The translations under genes and the position numbers were made by a program. From Microgenomates group bacterium (GTDB taxonomy: Bacteria > Patescibacteriota > Microgenomatia > UBA1406 > GWC2-37-13), in NCBI GenBank assembly GCA_029906985.1, contig JARYMT010000003.1, positions 16,058-80,057 on the forward strand: DNA of 64,000 nucleotides, written 5' to 3'. The notes under the pieces are model-generated. The model did no database searches and was not told where the DNA came from. It saw only the letters and a list, made by a program, of their open reading frames with translations. Positions 1 through 8,734 of this stretch are shown piece after piece; within the stretch, counting starts at the first letter, position 1, and every line of letters begins with the position of its first letter.

Positions 1-51
1 AAAAAAATGTCAAGAATATTTTTAAAAAAATATTAAAATTTATATCAAATT

Positions 52-660
52 ATGAAAAAATTATTAATTGCTACCCATAACCAGGATAAACTGAAAGAAT
101 TAACAAAAGAAATAAAAAAATTGACAAAAAATAAACTAAAAATTTATAACCTGAATGATTTGGGAATTAAAATTGCCCCGGAAGAAACTGGAAAAACCTT
201 TGAAGAAAATGCTAAAATTAAAGCCAAATTTTACGGCGATTTAACTGGAATGCTCACTTTGGCTGATGATGGAGGATTAATTATTCCTTATTTAAAAAAT
301 GAGCCAGGCGTTAAATCAAGGCGTTGGCCAGGATACGAGGCAGATGATCAGGAACTAATTGACTTTACCCTGGCCCAGCTTCGAGAATTGAAAAAAAATC
401 AACGATGTGCTTTTTTACAAACCTGTGTTTGTTTATATAATCCGTTAACTAAAAAATTTTTCTGCCGTCAGGAAAAAATAAAGGGCTACATTGCGGAAAA
501 ATCAAGCGGAAAACCAACTCAAGGCTATCCTTTTAGAAGTTTGTTTGTTGTCGACGGACTAAATAAATATTATGATTCTCTGACAAAAAAAGAGCATCAA
601 AATATTAACCACCGCCTCAAAGCAATAAAAAAATTAAACCCACTACAATTAATTAATTAA
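52..660 (+). CDS. Ham1/RdgB-family nucleotide pyrophosphatase, divergent
   Basis: The family hydrolyses non-canonical purine NTPs (ITP, XTP) to monophosphates and so cleans the nucleotide pool. The N-terminal ATHNQDKLKE matches the family's T/SxNxxK phosphate-binding motif, and TFEENAKIKAKFY is the usual second motif. Two conserved sites deviate: the ADDSGL motif reads ADDGGL, and the GFGYDP region reads TQGYPFRSLF. The C-terminal NHRLKA corresponds to SHR. At 202 residues the length is normal. Family membership is secure, but substrate preference may have changed. The start codon is the first ATG; no Shine-Dalgarno sequence is visible. Confidence 0.8.
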   Translation: MKKLLIATHNQDKLKELTKEIKKLTKNKLKIYNLNDLGIKIAPEETGKTFEENAKIKAKFYGDLTGMLTLADDGGLIIPYLKNEPGVKSRRWPGYEADDQELIDFTLAQLRELKKNQRCAFLQTCVCLYNPLTKKFFCRQEKIKGYIAEKSSGKPTQGYPFRSLFVVDGLNKYYDSLTKKEHQNINHRLKAIKKLNPLQLIN

Positions 661-669
661 TTGTAGTGG
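640..669. repeat. 30-bp perfect palindrome over the Ham1-family stop codon
   Basis: The half-site CCACTACAATTAATT is followed by its exact reverse complement, and the TAA stop lies inside it. It could form a hairpin at the mRNA 3' end. No T-run follows, so it is not a classical intrinsic terminator; it may stabilise the 3' end or act as a weak terminator. Confidence 0.7.
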
Positions 670-742
670 AATATGGTGGAAGATTATTTTAAAATTGATT
701 TTTATCAATTTTTCTTGGCTAAAATTTATTTGAAAATTAATG

Positions 743-748
743 TATAAT
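743..748 (+). promoter_or_regulatory. -10 box of serS
   Basis: A perfect TATAAT ends 10 bases before the serS ATG. Transcription would start about 4 bases before the start codon. No convincing -35 box is seen at 16-18 bp. Confidence 0.55.
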
Positions 749-758
749 AAATAAAAAT

Positions 759-1997
759 ATGTTATCGATCGATTATCTTCGTCAAAATAAGGAAAAAGTT
801 ATTAAAGCAGCCAAAAATAAAAGAAGACCAATCGAATTAGAAAAAATTTTTTCTTTAGATGATCAAAGGAAAAAACTAATTTTTAAAATACAAAAATTAA
901 GAGAGGAAAGAAATAAATTATCAAAAATAAAGCCCAGCGAAGAACAAATTAAACAAGTCCAAACTATTAAACAAGAGCTTAAAAGTTTGGAAAATCAATT
1001 AAAAGATATCGAAAAAGAATTGAATTTCCTCCTTTTGCAGATCCCTAATGTTCCTCTTGATCAAGTACCAAGCGATAATAATAAAGAAATCAAGCATTGG
1101 GGAAAAATTCCTCATTTCAATTTTCCTTTTCAATCACATATTCAATTAGGCAAAGCATTAGACATCATTGATTTAGACCGGGGAAGCAAAATCTCTGGCT
1201 ATCGCGGTTATTTTTTAAAAAAACAGGGGGCACAGCTTCATTTGGCAGTATTAACTTATGCTTTTAATAAGTTAATTAAAAAAGGCTATATTCCTTTAAT
1301 TGCCCCGGCTATAGTTAAAGAATTTACCCTTGTTGGTTCGGGACAATTCCCTTGGGGAAAAACCGATGTTTACAAAATCGATGAAGACGATTCTTATTTA
1401 GCAGGAACAGCTGAAGTACCTGTTACTGCTTATTTTGCCAATGAAATTTTAGCAGAAAAAGATTTGCCTTTGAAATTTGTTGCTCTTTCTCCTTGTTTTC
1501 GAAAAGAAGCAGGCGCCTATGGGAAAGACACGCGGGGTTTGTATCGCCTTCACGAATTTTGGAAAGTAGAACAAGTGGTTATTGCTAATAATAATTTGGA
1601 AGAGGCCTTAAAAATTCATCAAGAGCTTCAAAAAAATTCCGAAGAAATCATAGAAGAATTAGGCTTGCCATACCGAGTAATGTTAATGTCTATTGCCGAC
1701 CTTGGTGAACCACAGGTAATTAAATACGATTTGGAAGCCTGGATGCCTTCGAGAAATAATTATGGTGAAATTGGCTCTAATTCTTTAATGGCTGATTTTC
1801 AAACTCGTCGATTAAATATTAAATTCCGAAAAAAGAATGGTCAGAAAGAATACTGTTTTTCTTTAAATAATACCGCTTTAGCCTCGCCGAGGATTTTAAT
1901 TCCTCTTCTGGAAATTAATCAGCAAAAAGATGGTTCAGTCTTAATTCCTGAAGTTCTAACTGATTATTTAGGTTTTAAAAAAATCTCTCTTACTTAA
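759..1997 (+). CDS. serS: Seryl-tRNA synthetase
   Basis: This cytoplasmic class II aminoacyl-tRNA synthetase charges tRNA-Ser. An N-terminal lysine/glutamate-rich coiled coil (about residues 25-100) forms the tRNA-binding arm. Motif 2 is visible as FRKEAGAYGKDTRGLYR followed by LHEFWKVEQ, and motif 3 as NNTALASPRIL with the following LLEINQQKDGSVLIPEVL. Length 412 is typical. The gene is tail-to-tail with the penicillin-binding protein gene and overlaps it by 4 bp at the stop codons. The start is supported by a TATAAT box just upstream. Confidence 0.96.
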   Translation: MLSIDYLRQNKEKVIKAAKNKRRPIELEKIFSLDDQRKKLIFKIQKLREERNKLSKIKPSEEQIKQVQTIKQELKSLENQLKDIEKELNFLLLQIPNVPLDQVPSDNNKEIKHWGKIPHFNFPFQSHIQLGKALDIIDLDRGSKISGYRGYFLKKQGAQLHLAVLTYAFNKLIKKGYIPLIAPAIVKEFTLVGSGQFPWGKTDVYKIDEDDSYLAGTAEVPVTAYFANEILAEKDLPLKFVALSPCFRKEAGAYGKDTRGLYRLHEFWKVEQVVIANNNLEEALKIHQELQKNSEEIIEELGLPYRVMLMSIADLGEPQVIKYDLEAWMPSRNNYGEIGSNSLMADFQTRRLNIKFRKKNGQKEYCFSLNNTALASPRILIPLLEINQQKDGSVLIPEVLTDYLGFKKISLT

Positions 1998-4366
1998 TTA
2001 ATAGGTGTTGGAGTCTGATTAAAAGTGGCGTTACCGCAATATGCTTTATTCTCCGTCCCTTTTAAAAAGAACTCTGTCCGACCAAAGAAACATTTTTTTT
2101 CGACCACATTAGGTGGTTTTTCAAAAACATTTTTATCATTGCCGTATTTCCTTAAAACATAACTCATCACTCGATTCCAAATTGGCGCCGCTCCGGTAAC
2201 TCCCGATGTTAATAAGGGGTTCATCGGTGAATTATCATTATTGCCAACCCATACCGCCACTAAAAATTCTGGAGTATAACCGATTGTCCAGTTGTCTTTT
2301 TTATCGTTAGTTGTCCCGGTTTTTACCGCCACTTTGAAACCAGGGATTTCTAATGCTGATTTTGGTCCAAAAGCCCATTGACGAGCAAAATTATCAGAAA
2401 GAATATCAGAGATAATAAAAGCTACTCCGCTATCTAAAACTTTAGTTTTTAGTGGATAATGGGTCAAAATTTTTTGACCTAAGGTATCCTCAATTGATAA
2501 AGTACTAGTTAAATCAACTCGATAACCTTGATTGGCAAAAACACCATAAGCACGGGCCATATCAATCATTGTTACTTCTCCTCCACCTAAAGTTAAAGAT
2601 AAACCAAATCGCGAAGAATCATTCCAAGTACTAATTCCCATTTTTTTGGCGTGATTGACAAAACTTTCAATCCCTAAAGTATTTAATACTTTTACAGCCG
2701 GCACATTGTAAGAATTAGCTAAAGCATAGCGCAAAGGAACTCGGCCATGAAATACTCCGTCATAATTTACCGGTCGGTATGGTTCTGCTCCTTGAGCCAC
2801 AAAAACTACCGGCGAATCATCAATAACTGTCGCCGCTGTATAATTACGACTTAAGGCTAAAGAATACATTAAAGGTTTTATTGCTGATCCTGGTTGTCTT
2901 AAAGCGGTTGTGACATTAAATGCTCCGAAGGTATCTTTAAAATAATCATAAGATCCAACCATGGCTAAGATTTCTCCAGTTGATGGACGGGTGATTAAAA
3001 TTGCCCCATTGGTAACATTTAAATTTTTTATTTTGTCTAATTCTTCTTTAAGAATTTTTTCCGCTTCATTTTGTAAATCTAAATCTAAAGTTGTAATCAC
3101 TCTTAAACCTCCTTCTTCGACTTTTTTGATACCATATTCTTTTTCTAATTGAGCTTTAACATAAAAGACAAAATGAGGTGCTTTGATGATCGTTCGTGGT
3201 GGATAAACTTCCAAGGGCGACTGAATTGCTTTATTTTTGGTTGCTTCGTCGATATACCCTAATTTTTTCATATTGTTTAAAACATCTCTCCGGCGGGCGA
3301 TTGCTAAATCTGGGTTATTATAAGGAGAATACAAAGAAGGTGACATTGGCAATCCCGCCAAAAGAGCGGCTTCTGGTAAGCTTAGCTCATTGGCGTGTTT
3401 GTTAAAATAAGTGATTGCTGCCTCTTCTATTCCATAAGTAGAGCCTCCATAGGGGACTTGGTTTAAATACATTTCTAAAATTTGCTCTTTTGTATAAATC
3501 TGTTCTGTCCAAAGAGCTAAAATTATTTCTTTAACCTTTCTTTCAATCGTCCTTTCCGAACTTAATAAAGCCGTTTTAACTAATTGCTGGGTGATCGTTG
3601 AACCGCCTTGTAACTGTCCAGTAAAGATCCATTCTTTAATAGCTCTTAATACCCCTCCAACAATCGAAATACCATTGTGTCGGTAAAAATCTTTGTCTTC
3701 GATGGCGATTGTTGCTTGATACACATATGGCGGCAAATCATTAATTTTTATCGGTGTCCGATTTTGCTCGCGATAAATTTCATAAAGCAGCTTTCCATTA
3801 CGATCGAAGATATGACTAGAAAGCGAATAATTAATTTTGCCAATATTGTTGGGAGAAGGTAAATTTTTAGCAAAAAAATAAATTTGGGTAAAAAAAATTA
3901 CTAATAAACAAATTAAAAAACCTAAAATAAAATAACGAATTTTAATTGAGACAGCATTGAAAAAGAAAATAATACCTGAAATGATATTTTTAAAAACTAT
4001 ATAAATGCTTAAAAAAAAGTTTTTTGAGATTAACCAAATCAGCAAAATCAATTGATTGATAAGCCAAAGTATTGATTTGCCTAATATGATTAGAGTTTGT
4101 TTAACTATTTCGGTTAAAAATGGCACTAATTTTATTCCTGTCAAACGCCAAATGTAGAATTTAGTTAATCTAACTTTGGTTAAACGAACTTTTTGTTTTT
4201 TAAAAGAATAAATCGTTTGATTAACTTTGTTTCGTAAAAAAATTATTGTTTTATAGGGCAAAAAAAAGATAGATTTGGTTATCTCACCAATTCTAACAAA
4301 AAAAATAACTACTAAATAAAATAGATAAAATATAAAATTAGAGATCGTTTTTACCCTTTTAGCCAT
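1994..4366 (-). CDS. Class A penicillin-binding protein (PBP1A type)
   Basis: A bifunctional peptidoglycan synthase with a glycosyltransferase that polymerises lipid II and a transpeptidase that cross-links it. The GT51 domain shows EDKDFYRHNG (about residue 223), GGSTITQQLVK and EMYLNQVPYGG. The transpeptidase shows SAIK (about 492, catalytic Ser), SYN (about 551) and KTGTT (about 678). The N-terminus is odd: about 150 residues with several hydrophobic stretches precede the usual single membrane anchor. I chose the ATG beginning MAKRVK rather than an upstream TTG because an extended -10 box lies 7 bases before that ATG. The length is then 790 residues. Confidence 0.93.
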   Translation of the reverse strand: MAKRVKTISNFIFYLFYLVVIFFVRIGEITKSIFFLPYKTIIFLRNKVNQTIYSFKKQKVRLTKVRLTKFYIWRLTGIKLVPFLTEIVKQTLIILGKSILWLINQLILLIWLISKNFFLSIYIVFKNIISGIIFFFNAVSIKIRYFILGFLICLLVIFFTQIYFFAKNLPSPNNIGKINYSLSSHIFDRNGKLLYEIYREQNRTPIKINDLPPYVYQATIAIEDKDFYRHNGISIVGGVLRAIKEWIFTGQLQGGSTITQQLVKTALLSSERTIERKVKEIILALWTEQIYTKEQILEMYLNQVPYGGSTYGIEEAAITYFNKHANELSLPEAALLAGLPMSPSLYSPYNNPDLAIARRRDVLNNMKKLGYIDEATKNKAIQSPLEVYPPRTIIKAPHFVFYVKAQLEKEYGIKKVEEGGLRVITTLDLDLQNEAEKILKEELDKIKNLNVTNGAILITRPSTGEILAMVGSYDYFKDTFGAFNVTTALRQPGSAIKPLMYSLALSRNYTAATVIDDSPVVFVAQGAEPYRPVNYDGVFHGRVPLRYALANSYNVPAVKVLNTLGIESFVNHAKKMGISTWNDSSRFGLSLTLGGGEVTMIDMARAYGVFANQGYRVDLTSTLSIEDTLGQKILTHYPLKTKVLDSGVAFIISDILSDNFARQWAFGPKSALEIPGFKVAVKTGTTNDKKDNWTIGYTPEFLVAVWVGNNDNSPMNPLLTSGVTGAAPIWNRVMSYVLRKYGNDKNVFEKPPNVVEKKCFFGRTEFFLKGTENKAYCGNATFNQTPTPIN

Positions 4367-4373
4367 GACGATT

Positions 4374-4382
4374 ATTTTATCA
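4374..4382 (-). promoter_or_regulatory. Extended -10 promoter of the PBP gene
   Basis: TGATAAAAT (TGn plus TAAAAT) ends 7 bases before the PBP ATG. This places the transcript start at about the A of ATG and argues against the upstream TTG start. Confidence 0.6.
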
Positions 4383-4403
4383 TATATTATAGGATAAAGC
4401 AAC

Positions 4404-5144
4404 TCAAGGTAGTTTTGATAGCCGCGCCCGGATAATTAATCTTTTCCAATAAGTTCCTGGAGGGACACAAGTAATCAATGTCAAATATGAAGCGTCTGTC
4501 CGCTGATCTAAAACAGACACCTGATCTGGATCAATGACAAACATTTCATAAACCTCATATTCATACTCGTTGTTTTCTAAATTGACAATAATTTTATCAC
4601 CTTTTTCTAAAGAAGGTAAATAGGTAAAAATAGTTTTATAATCTTTGGGATTATAAAGTTGAGGTAAAGTTGAATGACCAAAAATAACGACATTGCCATA
4701 TTCACCAGGTAAAGAATTGGGTAAATAATGAATCAGGCTTTTGGTCAAGTCTGTCCCTCCGACAACCACTTTAGCATCTTTTATATTGAGCTTTGGAATA
4801 GTTAGAAAGTAGTTTTTAACACTCAATTGATTAATTACTTTGCCCTGCGGTTTGGCAGGAAACCAAAGATTAACATCAGTAAAATCCCTAAGGTTGGAAG
4901 AAAAAACATGATGAGTCCCCAAAATCGAATTAGCCGCTTCTAAAGAAGAGGCTATCTCTGATCGAGGAACTGGAGTATTAATTTTTTTTTGAATAAATAA
5001 TCTGGAATAGATTTCAAAAGAAATGATTGGATAAAACGCCCAAAATAAAAGCATTGAACCAGCAGCTAAGGAAACATAAGAGAAATAATTAATCATTTTT
5101 TTCTTTACTGAATTATCTTTTTTTAAATAAATATAAATTGACAT
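4404..5144 (-). CDS. Sortase family transpeptidase
   Basis: Sortases cut a C-terminal sorting signal and attach the protein to the cell surface. One N-terminal membrane segment (about residues 22-42) is followed by a sortase fold. The catalytic His is in VIFGHST (about 155), the Cys in LTLITCVPPG (about 225) and the Arg in WKRLIIRA (about 234). At 247 residues it resembles class D/E housekeeping sortases. Likely substrates lie about 10 kb away (proteins ending LPESG-TM and PPVTG-TM). The start is uncertain: I use the ATG beginning MSIYIY, 18 bases after the upstream stop; a TTG directly after that stop is also possible. Confidence 0.9.
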   Translation of the reverse strand: MSIYIYLKKDNSVKKKMINYFSYVSLAAGSMLLFWAFYPIISFEIYSRLFIQKKINTPVPRSEIASSLEAANSILGTHHVFSSNLRDFTDVNLWFPAKPQGKVINQLSVKNYFLTIPKLNIKDAKVVVGGTDLTKSLIHYLPNSLPGEYGNVVIFGHSTLPQLYNPKDYKTIFTYLPSLEKGDKIIVNLENNEYEYEVYEMFVIDPDQVSVLDQRTDASYLTLITCVPPGTYWKRLIIRARLSKLP

Positions 5145-5162
5145 ATTAAAAAATTTAATCAA

Positions 5163-7217
5163 TCAAAGATTAGAAAATTTGAGATTGATATTTTTTTTAA
5201 AAAAGGGTAAGTAATTTTTGATTAACACCCATTGTGGATCAATATTTATTTCATAACCTAAAGCGCCGAAATCGCTTTTTAAAAGCTTATCTAAAAGAGC
5301 AACATTTTTTCCTATTAATGAATTTAAAATTCTTTTTTCATCGACTTTTTTCATAAGAGTTGCCGATACATCGGCTTCTAAGGTAATTTTATTGTCTTTG
5401 AGACTAGCTTTTTTCCATTGATAATTTATTTTTTTCCTATCTAAAGAAAAATCGGTATCAATGTTTTTACTTAAAGATTTGGTTAAAAAAGTCAACCACT
5501 CGTCTTGATTGTAATAGTAGTAGCTACCAGTGATTTTAGCTTTAAGATTTATTTCGCTCGCCTCTTCTCCTATTTCTTTTGAATAATTAGTTTCTTTAAA
5601 CTGATAATTGGTTAGCTCTTTTATATATTTCTCTTTATTGTTAAGTTGCGAAACAATTTTTTCATCTAGTTGTTTTTTTGCTAAAGATAAAATAGATTTT
5701 TCTAAATCTTCTAAATCTGCTTTGGCAACCGTTTTAACTTCTTTTTTATTTCCGCCGCCAAAAGAATTCTCGTTGATAGCAAAATAGGTATTCGGGCTTA
5801 AATTATCGATGGTAAATTTTTGGCCCTTTAGCAAATTGCCTTCTGGACCAATTTCGTTAGCAGTCACTTTTCCTTTAGCTTTTCCTGGTATTTTGGCCGA
5901 ATTATCGGAAAGAACACTGGCGCTAGCAACTTTTACATCTTCTTCTAAAACAAATTTAATTCCCTTAGTTTCTAAAATTGTGCCACGATTAAAAGTTTTT
6001 TCCAAGTCGGAAAAATTATGAAAAACTACTTCTCCTTTAGCTTTTTCGCCAATTTCTTTTTTTCCGGTAACCGTCTTGTTTTGATCAAATTCTCCTGAAA
6101 TTGTCGCTACTTGAATTCTAAACTCCTCCCCTTTTGGAGATGATAAATCAAAATCATAATTAATTGTCTGACTTATTTTTTTTGTCGGTAAATATACGAC
6201 TAAATTGGCCCGGTGAAAATAAAATTCAGTTAAAAACAAAGAAAAAGCAATCAGTCCAAGTCCAATAAACCAAAATAGTTTTTGAAATTTTGGCAAATTA
6301 ATTTTTATTTTTTTTATAGAAAAAAAATTTAATTTATTCATTAATAAACCAAAATTAATTGGTATTTTGAACTTTGGCTTTTGGGAAACAATCTCGGCCA
6401 CTTCTTCTTTTTGTTTGTCAGTAATATCACCACCGACAACAAAACCAAGAACTTCTTTTTTAGGTTCTATGGAAACGCTATCCGGTTCTTCCTCTTGTTT
6501 AATTTGATCTTCAAAAACAGAAATTAAACTTTGACAAAGTTTTTCTTCAGAAATTATTTCTACCCTTGGAAGGTGTAAAAAAAGGTCATTGGGCCATCGA
6601 TAAGCCAGAATTTCTGTTGAAGCAGAATCAAGATCGGTTGAGTTGTATAAAATTATTCTTGATGGTAAAAGAATTGTCCCTTTAATTTTTTCAAAAACCT
6701 CAAGCAAATCTTCAATTAATTGATCAGTTCTTCCAACGCTTTGAGAAAAAACTTTTTTCCCTACTTTATAAATGAAAACTGAAAGATTAGTTTTATCTAA
6801 CTCAATTACAATCGCAGTTAGTGCCATTTTTTCTTCTTTTTCTAAATAATCAACTACGCCTTGATATGTTTCTATATATCCTAATGGTTTAAGTTCAAGA
6901 TTTTTAAACAAATCTTTAATAATATTTAAATAAGGTCTTTTAATTTCCTTAGTTTTGTCGTCAACTAAATGTGAATAAATAAAAATAATGGTTTTTTCTA
7001 AATGAGTTTTTGTTTCTTTTTCCATTCTAAAAATTACTTCATCAACATCATCAATTAGATTTTCCCAACCATTCGAATATCTAAATTTTTCTTTATTTAA
7101 GATGTTTAATCGACCGCCCTTTTCTTCAAAAATAAAAGCAATCCCCTGATCTTCTTTAAGAAATAGGCCGAAATATAATTCTTGTCTTTTTTTTAGGGAA
7201 AAAAGTGGTAATGGCAT
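5163..7217 (-). CDS. Membrane protein: N-terminal actin-fold-like region, TM, baseplate J-like exterior
   Basis: Function unknown. Residues 1-250 are soluble, with alternating strands and helices (for example TAIVIELDKTNLSVFIYKVG) resembling the ATPase-type fold of PilM/FtsA; this is a weak inference. A low-complexity acidic linker precedes one membrane segment near residue 320 (KLFWFIGLGLIAFSLFLTEF). The remaining 350 residues are beta-rich and predicted to be extracellular, with GKAKGKVTANEIGPEGNLLK, a pattern like baseplate J-like domains. It lies between the solute-binding protein gene (5-base gap) and the sortase gene, so one surface operon is likely. Confidence 0.6.
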   Translation of the reverse strand: MPLPLFSLKKRQELYFGLFLKEDQGIAFIFEEKGGRLNILNKEKFRYSNGWENLIDDVDEVIFRMEKETKTHLEKTIIFIYSHLVDDKTKEIKRPYLNIIKDLFKNLELKPLGYIETYQGVVDYLEKEEKMALTAIVIELDKTNLSVFIYKVGKKVFSQSVGRTDQLIEDLLEVFEKIKGTILLPSRIILYNSTDLDSASTEILAYRWPNDLFLHLPRVEIISEEKLCQSLISVFEDQIKQEEEPDSVSIEPKKEVLGFVVGGDITDKQKEEVAEIVSQKPKFKIPINFGLLMNKLNFFSIKKIKINLPKFQKLFWFIGLGLIAFSLFLTEFYFHRANLVVYLPTKKISQTINYDFDLSSPKGEEFRIQVATISGEFDQNKTVTGKKEIGEKAKGEVVFHNFSDLEKTFNRGTILETKGIKFVLEEDVKVASASVLSDNSAKIPGKAKGKVTANEIGPEGNLLKGQKFTIDNLSPNTYFAINENSFGGGNKKEVKTVAKADLEDLEKSILSLAKKQLDEKIVSQLNNKEKYIKELTNYQFKETNYSKEIGEEASEINLKAKITGSYYYYNQDEWLTFLTKSLSKNIDTDFSLDRKKINYQWKKASLKDNKITLEADVSATLMKKVDEKRILNSLIGKNVALLDKLLKSDFGALGYEINIDPQWVLIKNYLPFFKKNINLKFSNL

Positions 7218-7222
7218 ATTTT

Positions 7223-8719
7223 TTATTCAATTTGATATTGAGCAAAAATTTGGTCTATCCCCTGTTTAGTTGTTTTTAAAGCTTCACTATAAGAAACTCC
7301 TTCAATCGTTGAATTAACTGCATTTTCCAGGTATTGAATTATATTATCATTAATACCGTTGTCAAAAGTTCGTGAACTTAAAGGTAAAGAAACATAGCTT
7401 TCTGCTTGTTTAACTACCGGACCTATATACTCATTTTGCATTAAAAGTTCTCTCAAATCAACCCGCGGATAAGGTTCGCCAAATAAACGATATTTACTTT
7501 CATTTTCATAAAGTTTGGTTAAATTTTCTTTTGAAGCAAGATATTTTAAAAATTTCCAAGCTTCGGTTTGGTTTTTGCTATAACGAGAAACCCCTTCAAC
7601 CCAATAACTGGCGAGAGAAATTGGTGATGTCCCTGGTACAGCCGGTACGGGAGCCACTTTTAAATCGATATCGGGGTTGTTGTTCTTAATTACTAAAATT
7701 TCCCATGAGGGAGCAAAAATCATCGCCACTTTTTCTTGAATAAAAGCGGTAATAGAATTAGGCATTGACTCATCCCAAAAATTATTAGGCGGTTCGGCAA
7801 ACTTTCTAAAAGCTTCAAGGGCTTGAGCCGCTTCATTGGTATTCAGATTTTTTAAATCAGCGCCGTTTTGAACCAGCATCATCCCTAAAATATCAGAAAA
7901 ATGTTCCAAATTAGACGCCGTGCCAATTGCTATTCCTGAAGTAATTAATTGACCACTTTGATCTTTAACAGTAAGTTTGGCGGCGAAATCCATGATATCT
8001 TCCCAAGTATTTGGAATACTATTAATTCCAACTTTTTTAAATAGGCTATCATTGTAAATTAAAACTAAACCATCAATCATTAAGGGAAGACCATAATAAT
8101 ATTGACCGGCTTTTAAATCTTTTTGAATAATCGGATAAAATGTTTTTTCAAATTCTGTTTTTGACATAATTGATTCTGGTAATGGAGAAACAATTTCTTT
8201 TATTTCTGGTAACCAAGTATTATGAAATCGAAAAATATCAGGACCCTGCCCGTTTTTGCTTCGGGCAATTAATTTCTCCCGATATTGGTCCGGTGACATT
8301 TTTTGATAATCAATTTTGATATTTTTATGCTCAGCTTGATATTGATTAATAAGTGGATCAAAAATCTCTTTTTCCTCCCAAAGTCCCCAATATACAAGTT
8401 TGACCTCTTTTTGAGGTGTTTTAAAGGCTTTTAAAATTAAGGATAAAATAAAAAAGAAAATCAGAAAAAAAACGATGATTCCGGCACCGAACATTAAATA
8501 GCGATTTTTATTATCTTCATAAACCGGTGGGGGCGCAGATTCAAAATCGGCCGGAGGAACAGAAACATCTTCCGGAGAAGTAACATCAGGCGATATCTCT
8601 TCTGGCTTAAGATCCCCTTCAGACGACGGTGGTGGACTTTCTTCTACCGCTTCAAAAATAGGCGTTGGTTGTTCGGGAACCGGTTGATTTTCCTCGGGTT
8701 TTGTTTTATTATCATCCAT
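7223..8719 (-). CDS. Extracellular solute-binding protein, family 1, membrane-anchored
   Basis: The C-terminal 400 residues match sugar-type ABC substrate-binding proteins: KLVYWGLWEEKEIFDPLI at the start, then KNGQGPDIFRFHNTWLPEI and SYWVEGVSRYSKNQTEAWKFLKYL. The protein lacks a lipobox. It begins with about 70 Pro/Glu-rich cytoplasmic residues and a membrane helix (about 74-98). No ABC permease or ATPase gene is in the window, so it may act with a distant transporter or only as a receptor. It heads the minus-strand surface operon and starts 6 bases from the divergent VanW gene. Confidence 0.88.
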   Translation of the reverse strand: MDDNKTKPEENQPVPEQPTPIFEAVEESPPPSSEGDLKPEEISPDVTSPEDVSVPPADFESAPPPVYEDNKNRYLMFGAGIIVFFLIFFFILSLILKAFKTPQKEVKLVYWGLWEEKEIFDPLINQYQAEHKNIKIDYQKMSPDQYREKLIARSKNGQGPDIFRFHNTWLPEIKEIVSPLPESIMSKTEFEKTFYPIIQKDLKAGQYYYGLPLMIDGLVLIYNDSLFKKVGINSIPNTWEDIMDFAAKLTVKDQSGQLITSGIAIGTASNLEHFSDILGMMLVQNGADLKNLNTNEAAQALEAFRKFAEPPNNFWDESMPNSITAFIQEKVAMIFAPSWEILVIKNNNPDIDLKVAPVPAVPGTSPISLASYWVEGVSRYSKNQTEAWKFLKYLASKENLTKLYENESKYRLFGEPYPRVDLRELLMQNEYIGPVVKQAESYVSLPLSSRTFDNGINDNIIQYLENAVNSTIEGVSYSEALKTTKQGIDQIFAQYQIE

Positions 8720-8725
8720 AAGATT

Positions 8726-8734
8726 ATGATATCA
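8726..8734 (-). promoter_or_regulatory. Extended -10 promoter of the solute-binding protein gene
   Basis: TGATATCAT on the minus strand ends 6 bases before the ATG. The box overlaps the first codons of the divergent VanW gene. Confidence 0.5.

Noticed and set aside
4364-4402. TTG start giving 12 extra residues on the PBP
   Set aside because: The extra codons contain the TGATAAAAT promoter box, and the ATG lies at the usual distance from it.
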